From: Cymodocea nodosa
Lineage: Eukaryota > Streptophyta > Magnoliopsida > Alismatales > Cymodoceaceae
Assembly: GCA_036874045.1 (NCBI GenBank)
Contig: JAZBRI010000004.1
Span: 1,798,001-1,862,000 of the forward strand
DNA: 64,000 nucleotides
Reading direction: 5' to 3'
Shown: positions 22,550 through 34,377 of the stretch, in pieces
Position numbering within the stretch: the first letter of the stretch is position 1
Layout of the letters: each line of letters starts with the position of its first letter
The notes under the pieces: model-generated
Database searches by the model: none
What the model was told of the DNA's origin: nothing
The model's input: only the letters and a program-made list of their open reading frames with translations
Made by a program: the position numbers and the translations under genes

Positions 22550-24340
22550 TGTAATGCTCTAAAATTACAGAGCTTAGTGAAGGGTCTCCATTGCAAAAGC
22601 TCTGATTTTTCTCTTATTGAGAAGAAGTCACCACCTAGCCTTTTATGGAAAAACTACGAAACCTATATGTAGTAAACATGTTCCCTAAGTGTAAGGACAA
22701 ACTATGGTCTGTGGCTAAAAATTTGAATAAGTATTTTAGATACGCAAAGGAAAAGTGTTAGGTACCTCACATGTACCTAAACTGTTTGGCCTCTCGGTTG
22801 TCCCTAAATGGATGTAAGCTACTATAGGTGTCTTCTAGTGGTGATGACTTACTTTGTGTTAGAATTAAGGGTAATGCAACCTACATGTGAGAAAAGATCA
22901 GAAGTGTGAATCATCTTGATTTACATAAGATGAATTAGAAGAAAGAAGAAAGTTCAGACTTACGAGGCTAAAGAGGGAAGAGTAAGTGCAAAGTGTCAAT
23001 TTCCTTTCATGTGCAGAAGTAGAGGAAATTATCTAAGTGTGGCTAAAGTGTCTTACCTTGGTGTACATGTGTAGCCAAGATAAGCAAGTTTTCAAACAAG
23101 AAATAAAAGAAATCTAAGTTATGCAATTCTTGCTGTAGTAAACTAATAACAGTAGGAAAAGAAAGGAAATTGAAGGACAAGTAAATGAACGAGAAAGCTT
23201 TTGGAAGATCTAACAAAAGATCATCAAAAACAGAGCTAATCAAAGTCAAAAGAAACCATGGAAACAACTACTAGAAAGAGCAAACATCAAATCAGGATAT
23301 GAAATCTTGTGATGAAAAAAAAGCATCACTAGTGATTATAAGTAAAAAAACCTTAAGCAGAAATTGGGCTTGATTGTTTTGCTTTTAAAGAATTTAAAAC
23401 TTCAAGAAAAGAAAATCTACTTCAAAACAAGAATGCAGGCAAGATGAAAACTCTAAAGAACTTTGGAAAATAAAGCTAAATCAGTACAATGAAAATATGT
23501 TGATTCTGACTTTGACAAGAAAATGTCTCTAGACACATGGATCAAATTAAGACAAATTGAAATCAAGAAACAACTATGGCAGAGATGTATTGCAGGGTGA
23601 CCTACTTGTAAGCTGATGGGAACAGTTAATGAATGAGAAGCTATTGGAATTAGTGCCCAACAAACTTCCAAGAATGCTACGAGACACGCTCACCTGTAAA
23701 ATCTGTCGGAAGAAGTTGTCTAAAGAGGAAACTGCTAGTGGAAGAAGAAGCCCCTCACCCCAAAGCTGATTCTGCCCAAAAGAGGTCTCAAGTCAGTTGC
23801 ATAGTTACCTTTTATAGTGTTTAGCAGATAAGAAAGTTGATTAGTTAAGTTGCTGACTGGTGAACATGTGGCATGCTCTGATTAGTTCAATTGGATGCTA
23901 GTAAGTTGAGATTGTTATGATCAGTGATGTGAATGGTTGTTAAGTTGGTTGTACGACGTGATATTATCACATGGAACTGATGTGGATTTGACACATGACA
24001 CATCAAGTTGAACAAAAGAAAGTAAGGAAACGTCCAGGTTGACCATGAAGGTCATCAATAAATAGTCGAAAACTTCAAAGAAAAAATCTAGAACTCCACC
24101 TTGGAAGTTTGGAATACCTGAGGCATACATCCCTTAGCTAGGTTTCAATAACTCATAGGAAGAAGTCCAGAACAATCCAACATTCCAACATTAGTTGCAC
24201 CACCACCTCCCTAAATCAATGAATCTACCAACTTGGTCTCTTAACAAGGCTTTTGTTTACTTGATTTCAATTCATGGTCATGAATCCCTTGTAAGGCACC
24301 CTCTTGCTTCTTGGCCTCCATCAACAGTCTACTCTCTAGA
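22550..24340. mobile_element. Probable Ty3/Gypsy LTR or 5'-leader debris
   Basis: The segment opens with TGTAATGCTCTAAAATTACA, like a plant LTR start, and soon contains GAAGTCACCACCTAGCC followed by TTTATGG, a phrase common in plant Gypsy leaders (family usage: GTCGCCACCTA). No pol is next to it and no second copy of the LTR was found in the window. Called from general resemblance only. Confidence 0.3.
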
Positions 24341-25396
24341 TTTTATTAAGATTGATTGACTTTACTAGAGGAATGGGTGAATAATAATTTTTAATTGATT
24401 GATATGTAAATTAAACAGATATCTGGTAAATATGCAAAATTAAATAGCAAATGCTATGCATATGAAAAAAATAAAATACAAAATTTATAATGATTCATCT
24501 CAAATCTGAGGCTACGTCTACTCCACAAGCCTCACCACTTGAGCCTAAAAAAATTATTGTATTGTTTCAGGTCAACACCCTATCGTTTGCAATTCCTTTG
24601 CAAAACTTACCAAATCTTTACTCCTCACAACCTAAGAAGTCCTTACTATAACTCAATAAGATAAGTTTTTACAACCAAAACAACTTACAGACATGAAGAA
24701 ATAAAGCCTAATGCTTCTCTTCTTGTGATGCTTGATGATCTTGAAGGATTCTTTGCAAGAAATGTTTTCTAAGTGCCTTGGAGAGTTAAATGGGGGTTTA
24801 GAAATGTGATTTAAGCTTTGAGAGATGTTGGAGGCGTTATAGTCATGTTCACACATCCTATTAATGCATTTATACAGGATTTAGAACCCTGGATGGGAAG
24901 TTTCAATGGCTAAAAGAGATGAAATTTATATGAAAGTAAAATAATTAAATAGAAGGGAACTAAAAAGGAAATATATATTGAGGAATATGATATGCTATAC
25001 TAGCACACTTTTGGGATGCCTTAAAATAGAATAAAATGTATTATGAATAATTATAACAAAACTAAATAGTAGTGATGATGTATTTCATGGGTAAATGTTC
25101 AAGACTTTGTCATTGTCTTACATTTTTATGGTTTATGTATAAATGCCTTAAATCGAACTTATGCTTAAGACTTTGTATGATTTATATTTATATGATTATA
25201 TTCATAGATTAATGCAATCTATTTCTTTAATTGCATTAAACTTAATTAACATGTAAATGATATTATCATATATTATACTTTTGCGTGTTCTCCCACAAAA
25301 CTGGGCAAACCCTGAAAGCATTAACTTATGAGGCTATTGTTTTGTTTTCTAAAGTAATGTATATGTATATATAAAACAACCATTGTCTTTTCCTCA
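24341..25396 (-). mobile_element. LTR-like retroelement debris
   Basis: AGAGGAATGGGTGAATAAT near 24365 resembles the reverse complement of the C-rich, ATTCACCCC-type 3' LTR end seen at 11031. A - strand TATAAATGC at about 24868 could be an LTR promoter. No partner LTR was identified, and nothing else is recognisable up to 25396. Confidence 0.3.
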
Positions 25397-25514
25397 TGTT
25401 GATCAGGGAGAAAATCGATTATTATTTTTGAGTTAACAACAAGGTTACATATATATAGGCCTCATATGGATATCCATTTACCCATCTACACCAATACACA
25501 TAAATAGAAATGCA

Positions 25515-27480
25515 CCTCCCTCCCTCAAAGTTAGTGTATATATATCAAACATGCCTAATTTGTCACAAATAGTCTGGAAGATCCTACACAATCCTTTAGT
25601 GAAGACATCTACTATTTGCTCAGTAGGTTATGTATAAAGAGTAGAAATGATGCCGAACTACACCAAGTCTTTGACATAAAGACAATCCACTTTGATGTGC
25701 TTGTGAAAAGTTGGATTATTGGCAATATTTATAATAACTTGGTTGTCACAATACCTTGACATTGAAATCTCAGCTTCAAACTTACACTCTGTCAACAATG
25801 ATTTGAGCTAATTTATCTTACAAGTTATCTAAGCCATGGATCTCTACTCAACCTTTGTACTTGATCTAAACACCACATTTTACTTTTTACTCCTCCATGT
25901 AACAAAATTTCCACTAACATAATTGTGATACCTAGATGTGGGTTTCCTGTTACTCTTGTCTCCTTCATAACTAAATCAGAATAGGCTTCAATCCACAGGT
26001 GGCCATTTTTCTTATAGATTAGCCTGCCACTCAGATTGTCCTTCAAGTACAGTTGAACACACAGGGCCCTTTACCAACATACTACTTTAGGTTCGTACAT
26101 AAATTATCCAACCACATGAGCTATATCAAGCTATGCCACCATTAAATAGAGCAGCTTCATAATCAACCTTTTGTACTTTCCAACATCATCAAATGCTTAG
26201 ATGCTTCATCCTAGAATTGAGAACTGAATGTTCTAGTCTGTAGGTTTACTCTTAGGTCTACATCCTAAGAGTCTTGCCTCCTAAAGCATATCTAGCACAT
26301 ACTTTCTTTGCGAAAGTACCAATTTGTCCCTAGCAAGCAAACTCAATCTCTAAGAAATACTTTGGTTCTTTTATATCCTTTGTAATGAAGTGCTTTGCCA
26401 AAATTCTTTCACTTTAATGATACCAATCATGTTACTATCTATTGTGAGGATATCATCAACATATATTGCCAAGAATGGTCACCACTTGTTTTTTTTGATG
26501 AATATAGAGTAATCCATTGCACATTTGGTGAATTCATGGTCCATCACCACATCAATAATTTTCTAGAGCCACACACATGTGTTCTACTTTAAGCCATATA
26601 TGACTTTCTTGAGTCAACTTATCTTATTCTCTCCCTAAGTAACATACACTGATGATTACTCCTATATACTTAGAGCCTACATGGCTTCATGATGATTTCT
26701 TGGTATAGACTTTGTAGAGATGGATGTTGTAAATCAGAGAAGACTAGAGGTAAGGTTGTCCTAAGAAATATATGAAGATATAGGATGGGCTATAGTATGT
26801 CTTTTTACCTTTGCATAGAGCAATGAGTATGTGAAGCTTAGTGGTGGTGATTGGTGGATCCATGGTTGTAGTTGTTAGAGTTGGTTTATGACAATACTTG
26901 TTGTCTGCAATGACAAACCTATAGTGGTCTAGCTGGTTGTGGTTCCATAACCATAGATGGAGGAAAAGGAACACCTTCAACAATTGAATTAGAAAACTCA
27001 AAATACATTGTTGACTTTAAAAAAATTGATATTTGTTGATTCCATATAATGGTGTTGGTGAGTGATAACATTGATACCATTTTTGAGTATAAGAATATCC
27101 AACAAACACATATTTTATAGATTCAGTGCAAGTTTGTTTGGACTAAGGGTAAAATCATGCACAAAAGTCATACAACAAAATACTTTGGGAGACAAGGAAA
27201 ACAACTCTTTATTCAGGAAAAATCTTCTAAGAGAAACCTTGTCACCCAAGGGTGTAGATGACATACAATTAACAATATATGTAACTCTGAATTGCATTAG
27301 ACCATGTGCGTTCTAGCACTTTTATTTCAACCATGAGAATGTAAGCCACATTGAGAAGATGATGATGCTTTCACTCAGCAACAACATTTTGTTTAGATGT
27401 TTTTGTACATGTGGTTTGATGAGTTCCCAAGGAAGCAGAAAAAAATTTGCAAGTCTCTCTACATGAACTCCAAAATATTA
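25515..27480 (-). pseudogene. Copia pol pseudogene (integrase C-terminus, RT, RNase H)
   Basis: On the - strand: an integrase end at 27450-27115 (NVVAE, HHHLLNVAYILM, then VTYIVNCMSSTPLGDKV, FLNKELFSLSPKVF, CMTFVHDFTL), the RT motif LKKVIYGLK at about 26610-26586, then CAMDYSIFIKK and the catalytic YVDD at 26452-26463 (IYVDDILTID), and near the left end the RNase H tail HIKVDCLYVKDLV (about 25700-25660) followed by a stretch equivalent to the family's ADIFTK. Stops, frameshifts and a deletion of about 20 residues between YGLK and the YVDD block show long decay. It encoded the replication enzymes of a Copia element and cannot be functional now. Confidence 0.75.
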
Positions 27481-28369
27481 TTAGTATGAAGAATCTTTGG
27501 TGTAACAGAAAATTAATTTATTATTTCATTACAAAATTGCTTGAGCATCAAAGACACAAATTCTGTCTTTTAACAAAAAAACTTATGACACCTTGGAATA
27601 ATTATCATTAAATGCAATACAATACCTATACCCTTGAACAACAAACATACAAGTAGAACCCTATACATCACAATAAATTAAATTAAATGAATGTATACTA
27701 CTAGACAAAGAAAAATGCTTGAAGGTAGTACAATGGTGTTTACCCAACTGACATGACACTTAACTAAGTGACTCTTGATATCTAACTATTGGACCTTACT
27801 GAGAGGTAACCAAGATGATAGTACTACAAAAATGACTTAAAAGTAGAAGCCATAGTCATAAGCCTTCAGGATATCTTGTCTCACACCAACAAAGACATGT
27901 CTTTGCCCCACTCAAGGTCCAACCCAATCGTCCTCTCTGTTCATTGAGAATCCAAGGTTACAAAATAAAGTAATTGCTCGGTGATTACACTAAGATAGTA
28001 AACTGACTGAAAACTTAGTAACATAAATGACTTTTTCAAGAGTAATCTAGGAAGAAACATGAACTACTATGATCATCGGTTATGGTTATTGATTGTATGT
28101 TGGAAAATTGAGAAAGGTAACTAAATAGACTTTGTGTACCTGACATGTGGGTGGAAGTGCTAAAGTCTATATTCGAAGAATCATTTCAGGTGACTAACAT
28201 AGCATTGGTATTTGATGTAGCAGCATGGGAGCGAGAGTGTGTAGATTAATGAGCCTGTAATTGAAGGAATCTATCATAGTCTACTTGTGAAATCGCAACT
28301 ATGGTGTGCATCAGCTAATCAGGTGAATCAGCTTTGGTAGAGGAAGCTAATTGTGCTACAAGTGGTCAA

Positions 28370-28480
28370 GCATACTTATCCAAACACTTGTTTGATATGT
28401 GATTGATCCTACCACAATGATAACACTTCTTGTCATGTTCACTTCACAACCACCTCTACCATGTGTACTCTAACAACAGA
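28370..28480 (-). pseudogene. Copia gag zinc knuckle fragment
   Basis: The - strand reads KKCYHCGRINHISNKCLDKYA, a CCHC knuckle with the exact spacing C-x2-C-x4-H-x4-C. In Copia elements this lies at the end of Gag just before protease, consistent with the integrase remnant to its left. The flanking Gag sequence is too decayed to delimit. Confidence 0.65.
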
Positions 28481-28867
28481 ACAATAGGAAATGGCTTGGT
28501 GCAGCCACAACAAAGTCATCCATTGGCCATTAAGTGTCAAGGACTATATGTGAAGGAGAAATGATGTTACCAAAGTCATCAACAGGGACAAATTGACCCC
28601 TAATTGGGAAAACCCTTATTTTATTACATAGGAGGTTTATTCTTGGGGTCTTTTACGGCCTTGGAATGCCACCGACTACATAACTTTTATCAATATTTCA
28701 ATTAGCCATTTATTTAGACATTTTCTTACTTATTAATTATGCACTTTAACATTTTGTTCCAAAGACAACTTCTATTGAATAATTAAATAAAAATATTTCT
28801 TTTTCCCCAATGAATATGATTGCTTTAATTATTTTGACTCTTATACACATGCTCATTCTATTCCTAC

Positions 28868-29390
28868 CTCCAGTGGTAGGGAGATCCCTTCAGGGTGTGA
28901 CTTAACCAACTATAATCTTGTCTTCACCTATAGGGAGACTTTCTAGAGACATTGACTAACTCTAATCCCATCCCCATCGGTAGGGAAATGTCTTGGGGAT
29001 GATTACTCAAACACATTCCAATCTCATTCCCATCAGTATGGTGATCCCTTGGGTGATGATTCATATGCATTGCAATCCCATTTTCATTAGCAAGGAGATC
29101 CTCTGGGATTATCACTCAGATGTTTTGCAATCCCATTCCCATTTGCAGGGAGATCTCGTAAAGATGATGACTCAAATGTATTGCAATTCTATTCCCATCA
29201 TCAAGGAGCTATTTAGGAATGGTGTCAAGTGTGCTCTAATTTCATCTGCATCAGTCTGTAGACCTTTTGGAGATGACGACCTACACTCATGTAAATCCTA
29301 TCGCTACCAACAGAGAGATCCCTTGGGAATGATGACTTATTTGCACTCATCTTCACAAAAAGGGAACCAACCTTAGGGATAATGATCAGC
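28868..29390. repeat. Minisatellite, about 56-bp units, nine copies
   Basis: Successive units each contain GG(T/A)AGGGAGATCCCTTGGG-like sequence, a GATGATGACTCAAATG-like middle and a CAATCCCATTCCCATC-like end. Units start near 28868, 28928, 28979, 29035, 29089, 29144, 29200, 29253 and 29309. Unit length varies between about 51 and 60 bp. It lies inside retroelement-derived DNA. Because the period is not a steady multiple of three, the open frames crossing it (for example 28993-29376) are not taken as genes. Confidence 0.8.
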
Positions 29391-29766
29391 CATTGCTGCA
29401 CAAAAATCTCAAAGTCATCAATAGGGAACTAACCCATCGGTTAGTGACAATTGTTAAAGCACAACAAACTCAGACTCACCTGCAATGAAACTTCTTCCAT
29501 AAAAGAGGTACTTACTCTCAAAATACTACACCTTTTTACTTTATTACTCCTACATCAAACACAAACTTTGGCACAATAATAGACCTATACATCATATTAG
29601 TGAAAGAAAGTGGCAAATCAAAGGAAAAATTCCAAAACCACACAAAGATAGCATCATTACATTAGAACATCATCCATATGGAGGTCACCCGGTACACGCT
29701 AGCTTGGAATTCACCTACCTATGGTCTAAGTCACAAATTTATACAATCTTAGCCCTCGGCGTTATC

Positions 29767-30532
29767 TTACTGCAGTTCAATTGCAGATGAATCAGCTTTT
29801 TTGTAGATACCCGTGGCTAGTTTTCCAACAACGACAGCACAAGGAGGCTCAAAAGAGGTGTAAATAGTGGTAGAGTTAACATGAGTGGTAATCACATTCT
29901 TGGTGTTGGTAATGGTAGGGTCGGACATAGGGGTTGCAACTAGAATTAGCATCAAAATAGATTGTTGGGTACCTTTAGAATCTCTAGGCTTCTTCATGTA
30001 CTTCTACATCTATTCAATAAAACCAATATCTCCACTAGGATTTTGTTGAAGAAACTTGGCCTTCATTATGTCAAAGGCTGTATAGGAAGCCTTATTTAAT
30101 ACCCAAAGGTAATCTGGTCCCTTACTACATACTCTAAAAGTAGCCTCTTCATTGTTGCTCATCTTGTTCTTTATATTTTCAATTTCCTTGCCAAGAGCCA
30201 TCCTTTCCTCAATATAGAATGTTTCAGCCACAATAGATTATTATTGTGCTTTTTCATAGTGTTGCTAAGCCTCTTCCTTGCTTTTTTGGCATACCTCAAA
30301 TGGTCCTTGACCACCTCGCATGATGAACAGTTGATGCAATTGCTAAGACATACTTCTCCTATTCCAGCACATTAATCCTTCCCTCTAACACCTAAACCTT
30401 TTTCCCAGTAATCTGCAGTTCATTTTTTAATCTGTCCTTACTTACAAATATGAGTTAATCTACCATCTTTGACACCTAACCACAAAGAACTTCATTTTTC
30501 TTCCTTTCCTCCAGTGAGGGAGTGTCAGACAT
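29767..30532 (-). pseudogene. Coiled-coil protein remnant, probably retroelement Gag-like
   Basis: From the ATG at 30532 the - strand reads MSDTPSLEERKKNEVLCG, then after stops KDRLKNELQITGKKV, VLEGRINVLE, and from 30231 a cleaner stretch MAETFYIEERMALGKEIENI, EEATFRVCSKGPDYLWVLN, SYTAFDIMKAKFLQQNPSGD. Heptad-rich Glu/Lys/Leu sequence suggests a coiled coil. I do not recognise the family with confidence. Similar coiled-coil products occur as Gag-like or plant-mobile-domain-associated proteins in plant retroelements, but that is inference. At least six stops break the frame, and the next segment (29997-29767) is a separate short frame. Confidence 0.4.
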
Positions 30533-31010
30533 CTTGGTAAGGTAACCAATGCTGCCAATAAACTGCAACAGAGGACCATGTTAGCAGTAATCATATAAAA
30601 AGATAATAACCATACACAACAAGAAATAGATAACAACTACTAACCCTCCCAGTCAAACAAGGCCCATTGACGACCTGAGGGTTTCTTTGCCTTGACTAAC
30701 TCTGCATAATCAAAGTTGGTCAATAAAAATCCATCAACACCCTTTATTGTTGCCTTTCAAACATGATCCACATTTCTAGGAGGGTGTAGCTCTTTATTGT
30801 TGCCTTGCAATTGACCCTTTATTGTTAGAAGGTGTGATGGATGCTGGCTAGGGTGTGTGACGAGATTAGGGTTTGGAAGGCTCCCCATGTTTATTAGAGA
30901 GAAAAATGATTATTATTTTGGAGTTAACAACAAGATTACATATATATAAGCCTAGATCCTTACATGGATATCCATTTACCTATCTACATCAATACACATA
31001 AATAGAAACA

Positions 31011-34000
31011 CATCTAACACATCACATTCCAATCGACTTATCTCTTCCACACACACTCTCTCTCTATTTGTGTGTGTGTGCAAATCTTCAGTTGTTTTTT
31101 GTTGCAATCTGTTTGTTTTTGCTGTAATGCCCATATTTGACCTTTTGTTTATCAACACCAACGGATGCTTAATTGCTTGCAGGAGCTTATAATGAATTTC
31201 AAGTATGGATCATGGAAGAAAGAAGCAAACTGGCTATTATTCATAAAACATGTGGCTTTCTTTGCAAGTATGGACTAATCTAGTCACAAGGTAGTATATT
31301 CGTTTTTCTTCTAACCTGTTTAAACTTTCTACCTGCAACTAAGATTCTATGAATCAATGAAACATATGGCTTTGGTACATCATTGCCATGCCTAACGGTC
31401 GAACTTTCTATCCTTTCATGAAGGGCCATTTGGTAACTCTGGTTGCTTACACAGAATGTGTTATAGTCAATTTGACAAGGAAACATTGAAACAATAACCA
31501 AACACTTCCAGTGTATACATCCACATCAACGAACACTATGACTATGATCTTTTTAATAATTCTTAATTATTATTATTGTATTATATCTCTTGGAAAAATT
31601 TTCACCTGCATAATTGTCGCCAACTCCAGTGAAACTGAAAAAATCAGATCTTTCACTGACCTTCTACATCTAGTGAGTCAAATGATGATGAGCAGTGTAG
31701 TTTGAGATGGCTTTTATTCTCATGTGGACTATAATAACAGATTATGCTTTTGCAACTTGGAATTGTATCCCTTGCCTATATCTTTATTCATAGAGCCATC
31801 TCATGTACACATTATTTTCCAATGTTATTATTTTCTTGATGTTTGGTTAGGTGTACACAAAATAATGTTGTTATGATTATCATTATGGATTGCAGTAGGG
31901 GAATTTAGATGCAAAGTGACTTGTAATTTATTTTTTCCCCAGGGCTTGTACCTGTTGGACTTTTAATTAGTAATTCCTCAAGTTGTAGTTGTAGGCATAT
32001 AGCTTTTAGTTATTATTTGCTTTTACGCTAGTACACTACATTAGGGGGGATCTTAGGGTTCTATTGCACTTCACTTTTATGTCATGCAAGTTCATTAAAC
32101 CAAGTTCTTCGATCACTAGCCTTAAATTGTAGTAATTATTACTGTTTGTTTTGGCATTCTTCTATGCAGTGTAGCCTAGACGCATGTTATATTCCTTACA
32201 CAATGAACAACGGTGCAGTACGGTAGATATCAAGGTGTCACCACTTGCCAGATTATCGGGTGTTCTAGCCTTGATGTGCACCCTGCTTAGTATGCATGTA
32301 GCTTACTGCCGTGTCTTGGTTCTACTAGACCAGCCAGTTCATTGTTTTTATTGTATTGAGTATTGATTGGTATAGCTTGTCAATTAGAGAGCACCAATTC
32401 TGTTCTATTGAAATTGTCTAGTTAGATATTGTATACCAATCTAAGTGGATGTCTAACGAGTGATTATCAAGGTGTCAAGTTATTATCCTTGAATTTTTTG
32501 GACGCTTGGACATACTTAATCATCAATTTTTAAAAATGGAAAACAAAAGGTATTTTTATTTGTCTTATACAATATTAAATGGATATATTTATGCATTTAC
32601 TCTATTAATCTCGAAATAACATTGAAATACGTAACAAGTCATAAGAAACAATCAGATTATATGATATAACATCATAATATCAAAGAGAATATTATTTAGA
32701 TATATTAAAAATATTAATTTTTAAACCTTTAATAAGTCTTAACTCTTAAAATTCAGCGATCTCTGATCCAGAAAGGAGTTCTATTGTTCATTTATTCTTT
32801 TCCCCTAGCTGCCTTCTTTGATAAATATACCATCCACTTTAGTATATTGTTCATATCAGCCCCAAATTTCATCATTTTGTTGAATTGATTACTAAACTTT
32901 TTCTCTTTCAAAGTACCATTAATTTTCTTTTGATAGTGGTTTAATTTTTTTTTTGAAGAAAGTGGTTTAGTTATTTTTTGATTTGGTATCTAGTTTAGGC
33001 TAGACATGTCATTTTGTTGGCTTTAGAAGAATTTTACCTCAACTCGTGTAATATCCACACTAACACAATTGGGGATTTTTGTCTGAGAGTATTATTGGAT
33101 CATTTTTTACAACGATCCAGTGTATTTACCAGAGTCAATGGGCTATCAACCATCCTACTTCGACATTCAAGTTTTTCCTTCTTACAAAAAACACATGGCT
33201 ACTTTTAATAAATGGTCATGGTTATTTCACATAAGTACAGATTGACCTGCAGCATAGCTATCTTTGTATTAGATATGATCTTAATTTTTTCGCAGTTGAA
33301 AATTGGCTGTGCTGTGGTGTTCCTGCTTTTACCTAAGGTCCTGTTTGTTTTGACTTATTTAGAGCAGCATATTGAAATGAGCTGTAAGTTGTACCAACAT
33401 TTTCAAAATAGGCTGTATTTCAGAAAAGCCATTTTTTAAATTCTTTTATAGTAAAAAATGCAGCTTAAATGATCTGGTCATGTCCAGATTTTTTAAAAAC
33501 ACAGGTTTTTTTTTGAATAAGCTGGGAAATAATAAGTAGAACCCAACACAACCTAAGGGAGAGTTGGGGATCACTGCTTCAGCTCTTGCTTCGAGAGAAT
33601 CCATTCCTTCTTTTGCTAGTTGATAACCCACTTCAAAGTTGTTTTTTTCTCTCTTTCTTGATTCTTTAGTTCATTTCTGTTTGATTCTTCTCTTGGATTC
33701 TTTACTGGGATTGGTTCTCAAAATGATATTTGCCAACTATACTCAGAATCATGCTTCTTTAACCAATAGCTTCATTTCCCATTCCATGAATGATCTGTCC
33801 AATAAAATTGCATTTCTCATTACCCAGCTTTTGGGCATCTGACATTAGGGACTTGACCTGCACGGGGAAGTGCTTAAATTATTTGGTGAATATCATGTGG
33901 ACCATTTGATTGGGTAGAGTGGTTATGGTGAAAATTTGAGAAATAAAAGAATTCATTTGTATGTGATACTGGTACAATGTATCTATCTCGAATCATATCC

Positions 34001-34270
34001 TTCAGGACTAAATTACTGTTTATTGTGGATATTGTGGAAGTTGATACTTTTGGAGTGGCTGGAGATATTTTGAACCTTTTGCTTGTTATTGATATTATGG
34101 AAAGGAACAGGTCCAGTGGACCCACCAATGTGGAGTATCTAAAGGATCTAACTCTATGCAGTTGCAATCCTATCCTCGGACGTGAAAATTTTGTTTATTT
34201 TAATTATTGAACTGATGTTTAATTTTTTTAGTTGTCATCTATCAGGGTTGATCTGTTCATTTTTCCTCAG
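31011..34270 (+). promoter_or_regulatory. Upstream region of the SRO gene (promoter and 5'-UTR introns)
   Basis: No separate gene seen. The stretch has a mixed (CT)n(GT)n microsatellite at about 31045-31080 and a Tourist-like MITE at 33337-33553. It ends with a good splice acceptor (TTTTTCCTCAG) at 34270, just before the probable 5'-UTR exon, so part of it is likely promoter and 5'-UTR intron of the SRO gene. The transcription start cannot be placed. Confidence 0.4.
33337..33553. mobile_element. Tourist-like MITE, 217 bp, TAA target duplication
   Basis: The left end GGTCCTGTTTGTTTTGACTT and the reverse complement of the right end, GGTTGTGTTGGGTTCTACTT, form a 20+ bp imperfect inverted repeat that continues ATT on both sides. 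Direct TAA repeats flank it at 33334-33336 and 33554-33556. Size, TIR start (GG...TGTTTG) and TAA duplication fit Tourist elements mobilised by PIF/Harbinger transposases. It sits about 0.8 kb upstream of the SRO start codon. Confidence 0.75.
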
Positions 34271-34377
34271 TATGTATTTAGGTGACTATACCTGGAGGGA
34301 TCATAATATAATGTGAAGAAGCAGAATTTGTGGAGATTTGCCCACTACACTGAGATAAGCAGGTTTACTGAATAAAA
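34271..34377 (+). other. Probable 5'-UTR exon of the SRO gene
   Basis: Sequence between the acceptor at 34270 and the start codon at 34378. The ATG context (AAAAATGAAC) is acceptable. Upstream ATGs (34273, 34313) are quickly stopped. The exon start is inferred from the acceptor only. Confidence 0.45.

Larger units (their letters stand above)
25397..31010 (-). mobile_element. Decayed Copia retrotransposon, nested and rearranged
   Basis: The ends are direct repeats of about 120 bp (25397-25514 and 30888-31010), both starting TGTT and sharing GAGTTAACAACAAG, TTACATATATATA and ATGGATATCCATTTACC. On the - strand, inward from the right, the order is gag zinc knuckle, integrase, reverse transcriptase and RNase H tail, which is the Copia order. 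A purine run (GAGGGAGGGAGG on the - strand) sits beside the left repeat, where a polypurine tract belongs. No target duplication matches at the outer ends, and the sequence beside the right repeat is not a standard primer-binding site, so the terminal-repeat assignment is less certain than the Copia identity. The right half (28.5-30.9 kb) looks like a later insertion or a different element. Confidence 0.6.

Noticed and set aside
28868..29390. CRISPR-like array
   Set aside because: Units are imperfect head-to-tail repeats with no spacers, in a eukaryotic retroelement context. It is a minisatellite.
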